Positions 9,501 through 16,363 of a stretch of DNA of 64,000 nucleotides are shown here, in pieces. The stretch spans positions 1-64,000 of the forward strand of contig NZ_JAXIWG010000004.1 of NCBI RefSeq assembly GCF_034652275.1, written 5' to 3'. Source of the DNA: Yoonia sp034652275 (GTDB lineage Bacteria > Pseudomonadota > Alphaproteobacteria > Rhodobacterales > Rhodobacteraceae). The position numbers were made by a program, and so were the translations under genes. The stretch's first letter is position 1, and each line of letters starts with the position of its first letter. The notes under the pieces are model-generated. The model was given only the letters and a program-made list of their open reading frames with translations. It searched no databases and was not told where the DNA came from.

Positions 9501-9824
9501 CTCGAACGAGACGACCATATCGACCGATGCATCCGGAAGCGGTATGTCAGTCGCGCTTCCGACCCGGAAGAAAATTCTGGGATCCGTGTAGTGCGCCTTT
9601 GCATGTGCGACAGCGTCGGGGCTGATATCGATCCCCACGACCGATTTCGCGGTGGCGGCCAGTATGTCGGATCCGTAACCTTCACCGCAGGCGAGATCGA
9701 GCACGTCACGCCCCGCTGTCAGTGTCCGTGCCAGTTGATACCGGTGAAGGTGCTCAAGCTCGATCGTACCTTCAAATTCGGTAAGATAGCGCTCTCCATC
9801 AGGGGGGAGTTTACTTGATGACAT
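6546..9824 (-). CDS. Four-part glycan biosynthesis protein: methyltransferase, coiled coil, WbsX-like, RgpF-like
   Basis: Protein of 1092 residues. Residues 1-240 form a class I SAM methyltransferase (motif I V-L-D-L-A-C-G-E-G-Y-G at 41-51). Residues 240-430 are a long alanine/glutamate-rich coiled coil containing three 46-residue repeats (264-401). Residues 508-870 match the WbsX/GT99-like domain of O-antigen loci (F-Y-L-P-Q-F-H-P, K-G-F-T-E-W-T-N-V, N-A-W-N-E-W-A-E-G-T). Residues 875-1092 match RgpF-type rhamnan synthesis domains (V-D-N-R-G-R-D-V-R-P-F, C-K-V-H-G-K-K-S). The start has a GAAGGAAA site. It probably acts at the cytoplasmic membrane in building and capping a rhamnose-containing surface polysaccharide, with methylation as a possible chain-end cap. 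Domain identities are fairly secure; the substrate is inference. Confidence 0.85.
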   Translation of the reverse strand: MSSSKLPPDGERYLTEFEGTIELEHLHRYQLARTLTAGRDVLDLACGEGYGSDILAATAKSVVGIDISPDAVAHAKAHYTDPRIFFRVGSATDIPLPDASVDMVVSFETIEHLVDHDRMMQELRRVLRPNGLLLISSPNKLEYSDKPRYTNRFHLRELYTEEFVALVDRYFAKTKHYGQKLSAASLIAHDTDTGPFHFFAGTGVRTGIPEARYDLIVASDADLPEIPHSAYEISTSPLQPYAAEALQKEAAKQALALRQEVESAQKALQDTREKAALDIAAAQQDRHELALKLAASERRADELRDAIEDAQSALEAAHQNAALETTAAQEERRELVAKLGSMEHYCSELRAAIDEAQRALQEAQDKATLDTAAAQEEMRELVSRLEASELCANELNHHLAHVINVANDLLGSKWWRMTRHLRRWSNSLRKRRNRPKKWWPDRLVMPAVSLRVQPAAAQDDEWPTYTPVAGVVPPFGISNDDRSIPVVPYSTVSEDFVTYADHDPIDAAVRAIAFYLPQFHPFAQNDEWWGKGFTEWTNVGKARPLFPGHYQPHCPIHLGYYDLRVPQIMQEQARLARNYGVSGFAYYFYWFAGQLLMETPLEAMLADPEVDLPFCMIWANENWTRRWDGQDQEVLIAQDHSLDDSSAMLEYLRKFMEDDRYIRVNGKPLFIIYRATLIPDFAETLKMWRAEAKRMGLGDLYVVSAQTFGHADPRDLGLDAAIEFPPHNITPREVSGLIPRLAKDFQGGIYEYPEVVSTATRQDEPDYTLFRTCMLSWDNTARRNLRASVFTDFSLTRYAQWLSSNVERAAKDPRRSDDERLVFINAWNEWAEGTHLEPDQKHGFGYLEATRSVISNYPKDAGSVLRPAIPDTTTARFAVVAHLHYADTWPELRDAIAALPQIDVYVTVTSIDLARTIVADMPSAIVELVDNRGRDVRPFLLTMQRIAHLGYRAVCKVHGKKSVYRVDGDTLRQQLFGSLINADLMTRFDADDRLGLIAPTAAMLAHDARNMQSNQEIVDAISTEIGIPFVTGRFAAGTMFWVDPRAIAPLLKLRINDFDIERGLADGTRAHAIERLFCNVCETQGFAVETVG
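8622..9035 (-). repeat. Three tandem 46-codon repeats in the coiled coil
   Basis: Residues 264-309, 310-355 and 356-401 of the glycan protein align without gaps. All begin A-Q-x-A-L and share A-A/T-L, A-A-Q and E-L positions. The DNA copies have diverged, so this is an old internal duplication that lengthened the coiled coil in 138-bp steps. Confidence 0.75.
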
Positions 9825-10221
9825 CAGAGTTTCCTTCTGGCCTTTTGTATCTGACCTGTGGCGGAAACAACCTTTGGATGCAAGTTGGCAGTCGTCAATA
9901 GTCCTGTTAAAGTTGAAAAACGCCGCGACTGCCTTTTTGCCGCGCCGGGGGGCGGGGTTTTTGCCCCGGGTGTCTCTGACATGCAGTGAGCACTTTGTCG
10001 TCAGTAAATCATGGAAATTCCTGACCTTTGCACCCTGAGCAGGCCATATTCCAGATGCCCCGGTTCATGACGACACGATTGCGGCTGCAATCATAAGGCG
10101 TATTGTTCTGTCGGTTCGGGGTGGGTGCTCTTTAACAGCCCGTCATACCACCGCGATCGGAATGGTCCTTACCGCAGCGACGAAGCCAGACAGGAAGGCG
10201 ACATCGCCACAGTGGTCAGCA
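9825..10221. other. Intergenic stretch left of the insertion sequence
   Basis: About 400 bases without a supportable gene. It contains the ribosome site and presumably the promoter of the minus-strand glycan gene at its left end, and a small GC hairpin (CGGGG, TTTTTG loop, CCCCG) at 9953-9968. At its right edge is a short minus-strand frame that continues across the insertion site if the insertion sequence is removed. No known family is recognisable. Confidence 0.5.
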
Positions 10222-10252
10222 TGAATAGCCCCTAGATTTGTAGAGGCCTTGC
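10222..10252 (+). repeat. Left terminal inverted repeat of the IS3 element
   Basis: 31 bases starting TGAATAGCCCCTAG. The first 14 are identical to the reverse complement of the right end, and 27 of 31 match overall. Confidence 0.9.
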
Positions 10253-10281
10253 TTGGTAATTTTGGAAGCAAGGAGGACGAG

Positions 10282-10560
10282 ATGTCCGCAAACAAATTCA
10301 CAGACGAGTTCAAGCGCGATGCAGTGGCCCAAGTCGAGGATCGGGGTTACCCGGTGCGCGAGGTGGCCGAGCGATTGGGCGTCAGCACGAAGTCGATCTA
10401 TACTTGGCAGAAGCTGTTTTCGCGCCCAGCGAAGGTGATCAAAGAAGTGGATGCGCAGGCCGACGAGATCCGCAGGCTCAAGCGTGATCTTGCCAGAGTG
10501 ACGGAGGAACGGGACATCTTAAAAAAGGCGACCGCATACTTCGCCAGGGAATCCCGGTGA
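10282..10560 (+). CDS. IS3-family transposase OrfA
   Basis: Protein of 92 residues with the Tnp_1/HTH_IS3 fold. It has K-F-T-D-E-F-K-R-D-A-V at the start, a helix-turn-helix around residues 20-45 (R-E-V-A-E-R-L-G-V-S-T-K-S-I-Y-T-W), and a leucine-zipper-like end (R-L-K-R-D-L-A-R-V-T-E-E-R-D-I-L-K-K-A-T). It binds the element ends. The ATG at 10282 follows an AGGAGG site at 10271. OrfB begins in the -1 frame at its 3' end. Confidence 0.93.
   Translation: MSANKFTDEFKRDAVAQVEDRGYPVREVAERLGVSTKSIYTWQKLFSRPAKVIKEVDAQADEIRRLKRDLARVTEERDILKKATAYFARESR
10521..10527 (+). other. Programmed -1 frameshift site of the IS3 transposase
   Basis: The heptamer A-AAA-AAG lies in the orfA frame as Leu-Lys-Lys codons. 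Slipping back one base enters the orfB frame, which has no stop from here into orfB, so an OrfAB fusion transposase can be made. This matches the classical IS3 arrangement. Confidence 0.85.
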
Positions 10561-11432
10561 GGTATGCGTTCATTGCGGAGAACCGGCTGATCTTTGCGGT
10601 CCGGGCGATGTGCCGGATGCTGCTTGTTCATCCCAGCGGCTTCTATGCGTGGCTGCGCGAACCCCTTTCCCAACGGGCGCTGGAGGATCAGCGTCAAACC
10701 GTGCTGCTGAAGCAGGCCTGGGATGACAGCGGCGAGGTGTATGGATACCGCAAGCTGCATGATGATCTGTGCGACCTCGGCGAAGACATCAGCCCCAACC
10801 GGGCGTGGCGGTTGGCCCGTCTGGCGGGCATAAGGGCCCAGATTGGTTACAAAAAGAAGCCGGGCTCTTACGGTGGCAGCCCTGCTGTCGTGGCGGCCAA
10901 TACCCTAAACCGGGAGTTCGATGTCGATGCCCCTGACCAGTTCTGGGTCACGGACATTACCTATATTCGCACCCATGAGGGGTTCCTGTATCTGGCCGTC
11001 GTGATCGATTTGTTTTCCAGGCGGGTGATCGGTTGGTCGATGCAGGGCCGCACCTATGCCGACCTGCCGCTGCAAGCCCTGCTCATGGCCGTCTGGCGGC
11101 GCAAACCAAAGACCAAGGTCCACGTGCATTCTGACCAAGGTTCCCAGTTCACCAGCTATGAGTGGCAGGAGTTCCTCGAACAGCACAATCTGCTCCCCAG
11201 CATGAGCCGCCGTGGCAACTGCTGGGACAATGCTGTCGTCGAGAGCTTCTTCAACTTGCTGAAACGCGAACGCATCCGGCGCAGAAAGTATAAAACCCGC
11301 GAAGAAGCCCGCCGCGACGTGTTCGACTACATCGAGTTTTTCTACAACCCGCAGCGCAAACACGTTAGGAACGGAATGCTGTCACCGATCGCCTTCGAAC
11401 AGCAGCAGAAACTGAAACTGCAAGGCGTCTAG
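10557..11432 (+). CDS. IS3-family transposase OrfB (DDE integrase domain)
   Basis: 291-residue frame that begins at a GTG overlapping the orfA stop. It is probably translated mainly as the OrfAB fusion. It has an HTH_21 region (Y-G-Y-R-K-L-H-D-D-L) and an rve integrase core with the DDE residues in W-V-T-D-I-T-Y-I, H-S-D-Q-G-S-Q-F and N-A-V-V-E-S-F-F. It catalyses strand cleavage and transfer. The full catalytic triad and the usual C-terminal Y-N-P-Q-R-K-H are present. Confidence 0.94.
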   Translation: MRYAFIAENRLIFAVRAMCRMLLVHPSGFYAWLREPLSQRALEDQRQTVLLKQAWDDSGEVYGYRKLHDDLCDLGEDISPNRAWRLARLAGIRAQIGYKKKPGSYGGSPAVVAANTLNREFDVDAPDQFWVTDITYIRTHEGFLYLAVVIDLFSRRVIGWSMQGRTYADLPLQALLMAVWRRKPKTKVHVHSDQGSQFTSYEWQEFLEQHNLLPSMSRRGNCWDNAVVESFFNLLKRERIRRRKYKTREEARRDVFDYIEFFYNPQRKHVRNGMLSPIAFEQQQKLKLQGV

Positions 11433-11450
11433 CAAACTAGGGGCTATTCA
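11420..11450 (-). repeat. Right terminal inverted repeat of the IS3 element
   Basis: Reverse complement of the left end, ending CTAGGGGCTATTCA. It overlaps the last codons and stop of orfB. Confidence 0.9.
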
Positions 11451-11662
11451 GCAACAGGTTTCCCGACAGATGCACAGACCAAGGCGATCAAAGACGACGC
11501 CTCGTGCCGCGATCCTGCGCGCCAGAATGTCTCGACCAGCATAGTGCTGGCCATTCGACACATGTTCAGGATGAATTACGGTAAGCCGACTGTTGCAAAC
11601 CGCCCTGCACCGGGTGGCAATCTGCCCGAAAAATGGAGAGATTTCAGTGCCAGAGTGGCTAA

Positions 11663-11739
11663 TGGCGGACTGGGGAGGATTCGAACCCCCGACCCCTTGA
11701 TTCGTAGTCAAGTACTCTATCCAACTGAGCTACCAATCC
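11663..11739 (-). tRNA. tRNA-Arg (anticodon ACG)
   Basis: A 77-nt cloverleaf on the minus strand. The acceptor GGATTGG pairs with CCAGTCC, followed by discriminator G and an encoded CCA. The D arm is GCTCAGTTGGATAGAGT. The anticodon stem CTTGA/TCAAG encloses the loop CTACGAA, which gives anticodon ACG. The T arm contains GGTTCGAATCC. ACG is deaminated to ICG by TadA and reads CGU/C/A arginine codons. Confidence 0.97.
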
Positions 11740-11799
11740 GCGTGAGGCTGGATTTAGACTCAGGGGCTGGATGATGCAAGGGGCAAAACAGATTTCTTG

Positions 11800-13200
11800 T
11801 CATTGCGTTGTATCTGCCAGCGCGAGGTCGGCTTTTGGCAGCTGGATGACGAACGTCGTGCCCTTGTCACTGGTGTCCCGCAGCTCCAGTCGACCGCCAT
11901 GGCCACGGATCAGGTCGGCGGCAATCACAAGGCCGAGGCCCGCGCCACCCTTGCGCACGCCGCCCTGGAAAGGCTGGAACAGGTGCTCGCGCGCCTTCTG
12001 GGGCATGCCGGGGCCTGTGTCGCGGACCGTCAGGCGCCAGACTAGTTCATCCTCATCCGCGTGCAGGCCGATCTCGCCGGGCTCGCCCGTGGCCATGATC
12101 GCCTGACGGGCATTGCGCACAAGGTTGAAGATCACGCGGTAAAGCTGTTCGCCATCCGCGCGCAGGGTCATCGTGGCGGGGATGTCCTCGGCAAAGGACA
12201 GCGGGTAATCGCCTGCGGCCAGCCGTTCGCTGTCGACGACATCCTCGACGATGCGCGACAGGTTCACGCGGGCAAGGGCAGGGGCCGGTTCATCAACGCG
12301 GCCAAAGGCAAGCGTGGTTTCGCACAGGTTTACCGCGCGGGTGATGGAATTGACCAGTTTGGGGGCCATCCGTTTGACCAGCGGGTCGTCCGATCCGCCG
12401 ATCCGGTCGGTGAAGAGTTGCGCCGAAGTCATGATGTTGCGCAAATCATGGCTGACCTTGGCGACAGCGCCGCCAAGCTGGGCCAGCCGTTCTTTCTGCC
12501 GCAGCGCGCCCGTCAGCTGGGTCTGCATCACTTGCAGCGCAACTTCTGCGTCGCGCAATTCGCGCACGCGGGCAGTGGGGGTGATGATCTGGCGGGCATC
12601 CTCGGGGGCTTTGGCGTAATTCTGCATATGGGCCACAACGCCCTTGATCGGGCGCACCAGCAGGATCTGGACTGAAAAGAACAACAGGCTGGCCGTGACG
12701 ACCGAGATGAAGGCTGACAGGATCAGGATGTTGCGCCCGTATTCCCGCATCGCCGCCTGCAAGGGGCGTTCGTCCATCGTGATCTCGATCAACTGGCCAC
12801 CGTCGCGCACCGGATTCCCGATGACGCGGATGATCCGGTCTTCTGATTGCAGCAAGGTGCGCAAGGCATCGCCCACAAGCGTCACCCCCGACGGGTCGCG
12901 CATGTCATAGGTGGTCGCAATGGGCGCAGGCAGCTTGGACGACAGCGCCAGTTGGCGGATTTCATCGCGCCGCAGCACGACGTTGTAGACTTCGGCGTTC
13001 TGCAGCAGCTCTGCTTCCAGCTCGGGGCTGATCATGGCGTCCACCTCGGCGGCAAGGGACGCGATCTGCGCCCGTTCCAGCCGGGCAAGCAGATAATCCT
13101 CGCGGAACCGCGCGACCGAGGGGACGAAAATGAAGATTTCCGCGATCATCACGAAGATGATTGTCAGGATCAGAAATCGCCCTGAAAGAGAATTGACCAT
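11800..13200 (-). CDS. Membrane-bound sensor histidine kinase
   Basis: Protein of 466 residues. There are two membrane helices (about 8-30 and 157-183) enclosing a periplasmic sensor domain, then a HAMP-like linker. The phospho-acceptor box is K-V-S-H-D-L-R-N (His251). The HATPase region has N-L-V-R-N-A-R-Q-A (N363), D-T-G-P-G-M-P (394-400) and K-G-G-A-G-L-G-L. It starts 15 bases after the flavoprotein stop and ends the TVP38-flavoprotein-kinase operon. No response regulator is adjacent, so its partner is unknown. Confidence 0.9.
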   Translation of the reverse strand: MVNSLSGRFLILTIIFVMIAEIFIFVPSVARFREDYLLARLERAQIASLAAEVDAMISPELEAELLQNAEVYNVVLRRDEIRQLALSSKLPAPIATTYDMRDPSGVTLVGDALRTLLQSEDRIIRVIGNPVRDGGQLIEITMDERPLQAAMREYGRNILILSAFISVVTASLLFFSVQILLVRPIKGVVAHMQNYAKAPEDARQIITPTARVRELRDAEVALQVMQTQLTGALRQKERLAQLGGAVAKVSHDLRNIMTSAQLFTDRIGGSDDPLVKRMAPKLVNSITRAVNLCETTLAFGRVDEPAPALARVNLSRIVEDVVDSERLAAGDYPLSFAEDIPATMTLRADGEQLYRVIFNLVRNARQAIMATGEPGEIGLHADEDELVWRLTVRDTGPGMPQKAREHLFQPFQGGVRKGGAGLGLVIAADLIRGHGGRLELRDTSDKGTTFVIQLPKADLALADTTQ

Positions 13201-13215
13201 CGTCCCTCGCTGAGG

Positions 13216-14634
13216 TCAGGGCAACCAACGCTGCACAAGACCGACAACCCGCTTTACAGTGGGGTTTTCAAAAAGTCTTGGGCTAAAATAAGCACCTGCA
13301 GCGCGTTTGTTAACCTCGCTTACCGTGGGATATGGCAGGACTGTCTGTGCGATAGCGGACATTTTCATCCCGTTGGCGATGGCCATGGCCCACATGCCGA
13401 TCAACTCGCCCGCCATATGGCCTGCCATCGACACGCCCACAGGGCGTCCTTTGACGACCATCACCTTGACCAGCCCCTTGGTTTTGCGTTCGGCGATCAG
13501 GCGGTCGTTGTGGTGGAAATCGAACCGCACCACTTCGAGCTTGGGGCCATATTTCTTTCGGGCCTGCGCCTCTGTCAGACCGACCTGCGCCAGTTCGGGG
13601 TCGGTATAGCTGGCCCAAGGAATATGGTCGGTGCGCTGCTTGGACGGCAGTGCGAACAGAAGCGACCGGATCAGCACGCTGGCGTGATAGCCCGCGACAT
13701 GGGTGAACTGCAGCCCGCCTGCCACGTCACCGGCGGCATAAACCCGCCGATTGGTCACCGATCGCAGGTTGGGCCCGACCTTGAGGCCCTTGCGGTCATA
13801 GGCAACGCCGCCTTTTTCCAGATCCAGCTTGTCGGTGTTGACCTTGCGTCCCACCGCGATCAGCAGATGGGTGCCGGTCACATCACCCTTGGGGGTGTGG
13901 ACGGTGATCTTGCCGTCTGACTGGCTGACCTTTTCGGCCTGCGCGTCTTCCATGATGACCACGCCTTCCTCGCGCAGCGTATCAAGAACGATCGCTGCGG
14001 TTTCGGGGTCGTCCTTGCCGAAGGCCTTGGCACCTTCGACCACGGTCACCTGACAGCCCAGCCGCCGGTGCGCCTGTGCCAGTTCCATGCCGATGGGGCC
14101 ACCACCGATGATGATCAGGTGGTCGGGCTTTTCGCGCAGATCGAAGATGGTCTCGTTGGTGTGATAGGGCACATCCGCCAGCCCCGGGATCGGTGGGACC
14201 AGCGGGCCGGACCCTGTCGCCACCACAAAACGCCGTGCGGTGATGATCGTGTCACCAGCCTGCACCTCGGTTTTCGAGATGAAGCGCCCGTAGTCCTGAA
14301 TGACATGCACGCCCAACCCTTCGAACCGTTCGACGCTGTCGACGGGCGCGATGGTGGCGATCACGTCGGCCACATGGTCCTTGGCGGCGGCGTAATCGAC
14401 TGATGGGTCAACTGCACCGATTCCGTATTTCGCGCCATGCCCCATCGCATAGGCCTGCTTGGCCGAGGCGATCAGCGCTTTGGACGGCACGCAGCCGTAG
14501 TTCAGGCAATCGCCGCCCATCTTGTGCCCTTCGATCAGCACGACCTTGGCGCCCATCTGGACCGCCCCCGCCGCGACCGACAACCCGCCTGATCCGGCGC
14601 CGATGATGCAGATATCCGTTGTGATCCGGTTCAT
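13216..14634 (-). CDS. MerA/lipoamide-dehydrogenase-like flavoprotein
   Basis: Protein of 472 residues, class I pyridine-nucleotide disulfide oxidoreductase. It has an FAD-binding G-A-G-S-G-G (12-17), a redox-active pair in G-G-D-C-L-N-Y-G-C-V-P-S-K (C43, C48), an NAD(P) site I-I-G-G-G-P-I-G-M-E, and the C-terminal motif P-Y-P-T-V-S-E-V. The last resembles mercuric reductase rather than the H-P-T of lipoamide dehydrogenase. It lacks the N-terminal metal-binding domain and C-terminal vicinal cysteines of true MerA, so mercury reduction is unlikely. It starts 3 bases after the TVP38 stop. TVP38-flavoprotein pairs and fusions are common in alphaproteobacteria; the substrate is not known to me. 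Confidence 0.85.
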   Translation of the reverse strand: MNRITTDICIIGAGSGGLSVAAGAVQMGAKVVLIEGHKMGGDCLNYGCVPSKALIASAKQAYAMGHGAKYGIGAVDPSVDYAAAKDHVADVIATIAPVDSVERFEGLGVHVIQDYGRFISKTEVQAGDTIITARRFVVATGSGPLVPPIPGLADVPYHTNETIFDLREKPDHLIIIGGGPIGMELAQAHRRLGCQVTVVEGAKAFGKDDPETAAIVLDTLREEGVVIMEDAQAEKVSQSDGKITVHTPKGDVTGTHLLIAVGRKVNTDKLDLEKGGVAYDRKGLKVGPNLRSVTNRRVYAAGDVAGGLQFTHVAGYHASVLIRSLLFALPSKQRTDHIPWASYTDPELAQVGLTEAQARKKYGPKLEVVRFDFHHNDRLIAERKTKGLVKVMVVKGRPVGVSMAGHMAGELIGMWAMAIANGMKMSAIAQTVLPYPTVSEVNKRAAGAYFSPRLFENPTVKRVVGLVQRWLP

Positions 14635-14637
14635 GGG

Positions 14638-15360
14638 TTAAAGACCTTTCTTGCCGCGCAGGGCCTTGATCAGGATGGGCAGCGCCGCCAGAACGCAGAG
14701 CCCGAGAATGGGGAAAAGGATGGCCGGCTCGAAGATGATGCCGAGATTCGGGGTCTCGCCGCGTGCAAAGACCTCGCCCAGACCCGCGCCGACCGATGTA
14801 TAGACAACGCCCCCGGGGATGATCCCCAGAAAGGTGGTGATCGCAAAGCGCGACAGCGGCACGCCGACCAGCGCGGGCACCAGATTGGCCACAAAGAACG
14901 GCACCGCAGGCACCAGCCGGATCAGGAACAGCATTTCCCACTGGTTGGCGTCGATCCCGTCCTTGATCCGTTTCACGGTACCCTCGGATGTGTCCATCCG
15001 CGCGGCCAGCTTGTCGCCAAGGCCCCAGCGCGCAGCCTGAAAGATGATGACCGCGCCCAGTGTCGCCCCGATCACGTTGAACAAGGCGCCCGGAAAGGTC
15101 GCGAACAAAAAGCCGCCCGTCAGTGTGGCGATGGTCGCGCCGGGTAGTGAAAAGGCCACGATCACGACATAGGCCGCGATAAAGGCCAGCACCGTGCCAA
15201 GGTAGTTGGCGTCTCGAAATGCCAGCAGCGCCTCGCGGTTGTCGGACAGGGCCTGGAACGACAGATAGTCGCGCAGCAGGAACGCACCGGCGAGGGCGGC
15301 AACAAGGATAATGATCAGCGGCAGCTTGCGCAGGATCGGGTTGGCCTTGGCGTCGGTCAT
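14638..15360 (-). CDS. TVP38/TMEM64 (DedA-like) membrane protein
   Basis: Protein of 240 residues with about six membrane segments. The SNARE-associated/VTT domain is recognisable from F-S-L-P-G-A-T-I-A-T-L-T-G-G-F-L-F (about 72-88) and R-L-V-P-A-V-P-F-F-V-A-N (about 147-158). Members sit in the cytoplasmic membrane and are linked to lipid or envelope homeostasis. It is the first gene of the operon with the flavoprotein and histidine kinase, diverging from rpmH. Confidence 0.88.
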   Translation of the reverse strand: MTDAKANPILRKLPLIIILVAALAGAFLLRDYLSFQALSDNREALLAFRDANYLGTVLAFIAAYVVIVAFSLPGATIATLTGGFLFATFPGALFNVIGATLGAVIIFQAARWGLGDKLAARMDTSEGTVKRIKDGIDANQWEMLFLIRLVPAVPFFVANLVPALVGVPLSRFAITTFLGIIPGGVVYTSVGAGLGEVFARGETPNLGIIFEPAILFPILGLCVLAALPILIKALRGKKGL

Positions 15361-15508
15361 GGATGTTCTTTCGGTTTTGCAGCAGTCACGACGCTAGATG
15401 CATGCTTCGTACCGCCCGCGATACCCACCTCACGCCGCATTGATGCAAACCGCGCAGATGTTTCAGTCGCAAGGCCAAGAATCTTGTCCCGGTGACCGGT
15501 CAAGCGCG

Positions 15509-15537
15509 TTGACAGCACCCGACGCCCCCTCTAAGGA
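15509..15537 (+). promoter_or_regulatory. Possible promoter of the rpmH operon
   Basis: A perfect TTGACA (15509-15514) is followed after 17 bases by a weak TAAGGA (15532-15537), about 70 bases before rpmH. The -35 box is convincing; the -10 is poor. Confidence 0.4.
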
Positions 15538-15604
15538 GCAGGTCTGACATGTAATACGGCTTCGAATCCTGCCTTGGATTTGGCCTTCAACCGGAGGACA
15601 CGCG

Positions 15605-15739
15605 ATGAAGCGTACGTTCCAACCATCCAACCGGGTTCGCAAGAACCGCCACGGCTTTCGCGCACGTATGGCGACCAAAGCAGGTCGCAAGATCCTGAAC
15701 GCACGCCGCGCCAAGGGCCGTGCAAAGCTGAGCGCGTAA
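15605..15739 (+). CDS. rpmH: 50S ribosomal protein L34
   Basis: 44 residues of the highly basic L34 family (M-K-R-T-F-Q-P-S-N-R-V-R-K at the start, A-R-R-A-K-G-R near the end). It is part of the large ribosomal subunit. GGAGGA at 15593 supports the start. rnpA follows 13 bases later in the classical rpmH-rnpA arrangement. Confidence 0.97.
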   Translation: MKRTFQPSNRVRKNRHGFRARMATKAGRKILNARRAKGRAKLSA

Positions 15740-15752
15740 GCGCTTTCACGTC

Positions 15753-16145
15753 TTGAGCGTTTTGAAACCGCCGGCTGAGCCTGACACGGGCGCTCCGGCG
15801 GTTTCCGTTTGTCTGACGGTCCTGACCAAACGGGCCGACTTTGTGCGCGCCTCCCATGCGTTGCGGCAAGGCACGCCCGGTATCCACCTGCAGGCCCGCA
15901 AACGCGCCGAGGGCGAGGCGGCGGGCATCCGCGTTGGCTACACCTGTTCCAAGAAGGTCGGCAATGCCGTGGCCCGCAACCGTGCCAAGCGTCGTTTGCG
16001 CGAAGTTGCTAGGCTGGTCCTGCCCGCGCATGGGCGTGACGGTTGGGACTATGTGCTTGTCGGACGGCATGCGCTGACGGCATCCTTGCCCTTTGACGCG
16101 CTTGTCGCCGACCTGCGGCGCGCCTTGCGAAAGGTCCATACATGA
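15753..16145 (+). CDS. rnpA: Ribonuclease P protein component
   Basis: Protein of 130 residues that supports the RNase P RNA in 5' tRNA maturation. The RNR signature C-S-K-K-V-G-N-A-V-A-R-N-R-A-K-R-R-L-R (about 65-83) is intact, and L-T-K-R-A-D-F-V precedes the conserved core. There is no ATG before the core, so a TTG start at 15753 is chosen (TTG at 15763 is an alternative). Its stop overlaps the yidD start as ATGA. Confidence 0.93.
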   Translation: MSVLKPPAEPDTGAPAVSVCLTVLTKRADFVRASHALRQGTPGIHLQARKRAEGEAAGIRVGYTCSKKVGNAVARNRAKRRLREVARLVLPAHGRDGWDYVLVGRHALTASLPFDALVADLRRALRKVHT

Positions 16146-16363
16146 CGCCCTTTGCCTATGTCCTGTCCTTGCCTGTGCGCGCCTATCGGCTGATCTTTTC
16201 GCCGTGGGTCGGGTTCAACTGCCGCTATCATCCCACCTGTTCGGCCTATGCGCTGGAAGCGCTGGAAAAACACGGCGCGATCAAGGGGGGCTGGCTCGCG
16301 TTCCGGCGCATCCTGCGCTGCCACCCTTGGGGGCGCAGCGGTATCGACAACGTGCCGGATTAA
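16142..16363 (+). CDS. yidD: Membrane protein insertion efficiency factor
   Basis: 73-residue YidD family protein with Y-R-L-I-F-S-P-W-V-G, C-R-Y-H-P-T-C-S-A-Y-A and C-H-P-W-G motifs. It is a membrane-associated helper of YidC-dependent insertion. The start overlaps the rnpA stop by four bases. yidC, the usual next gene, is not adjacent. The stop codon shares the palindrome TTAA with the stop of the convergent lipoprotein gene. Confidence 0.94.
   Translation: MTPFAYVLSLPVRAYRLIFSPWVGFNCRYHPTCSAYALEALEKHGAIKGGWLAFRRILRCHPWGRSGIDNVPD

Larger units (their letters stand above)
10222..11450 (+). mobile_element. Complete IS3-family insertion sequence
   Basis: The 1229-bp element is bounded by imperfect inverted repeats that match at 27 of 31 positions and begin TGAATAGCCCCTAG at 10222, with the reverse complement ending at 11450. 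The flanking trinucleotide gca occurs directly on both sides (10219-10221 and 11451-11453), a 3-bp target duplication typical of IS3 elements. It encodes orfA and orfB in overlapping frames with an A-AAA-AAG slip site. Both frames are intact, so the element looks recent and potentially active. Confidence 0.95.

Noticed and set aside
10222..11450. Composite transposon or prophage around the IS3 element
   Set aside because: Only one copy of the element is visible, and no integrase, phage or cargo gene pair flanks it symmetrically.
13216..14634. Mercuric reductase (mercury resistance)
   Set aside because: The flavoprotein lacks the N-terminal heavy-metal domain and C-terminal vicinal cysteines, and no mer genes are nearby.
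15361..15604. A replication origin near rpmH
   Set aside because: No cluster of DnaA boxes and no dnaA or gyrB gene in the region.
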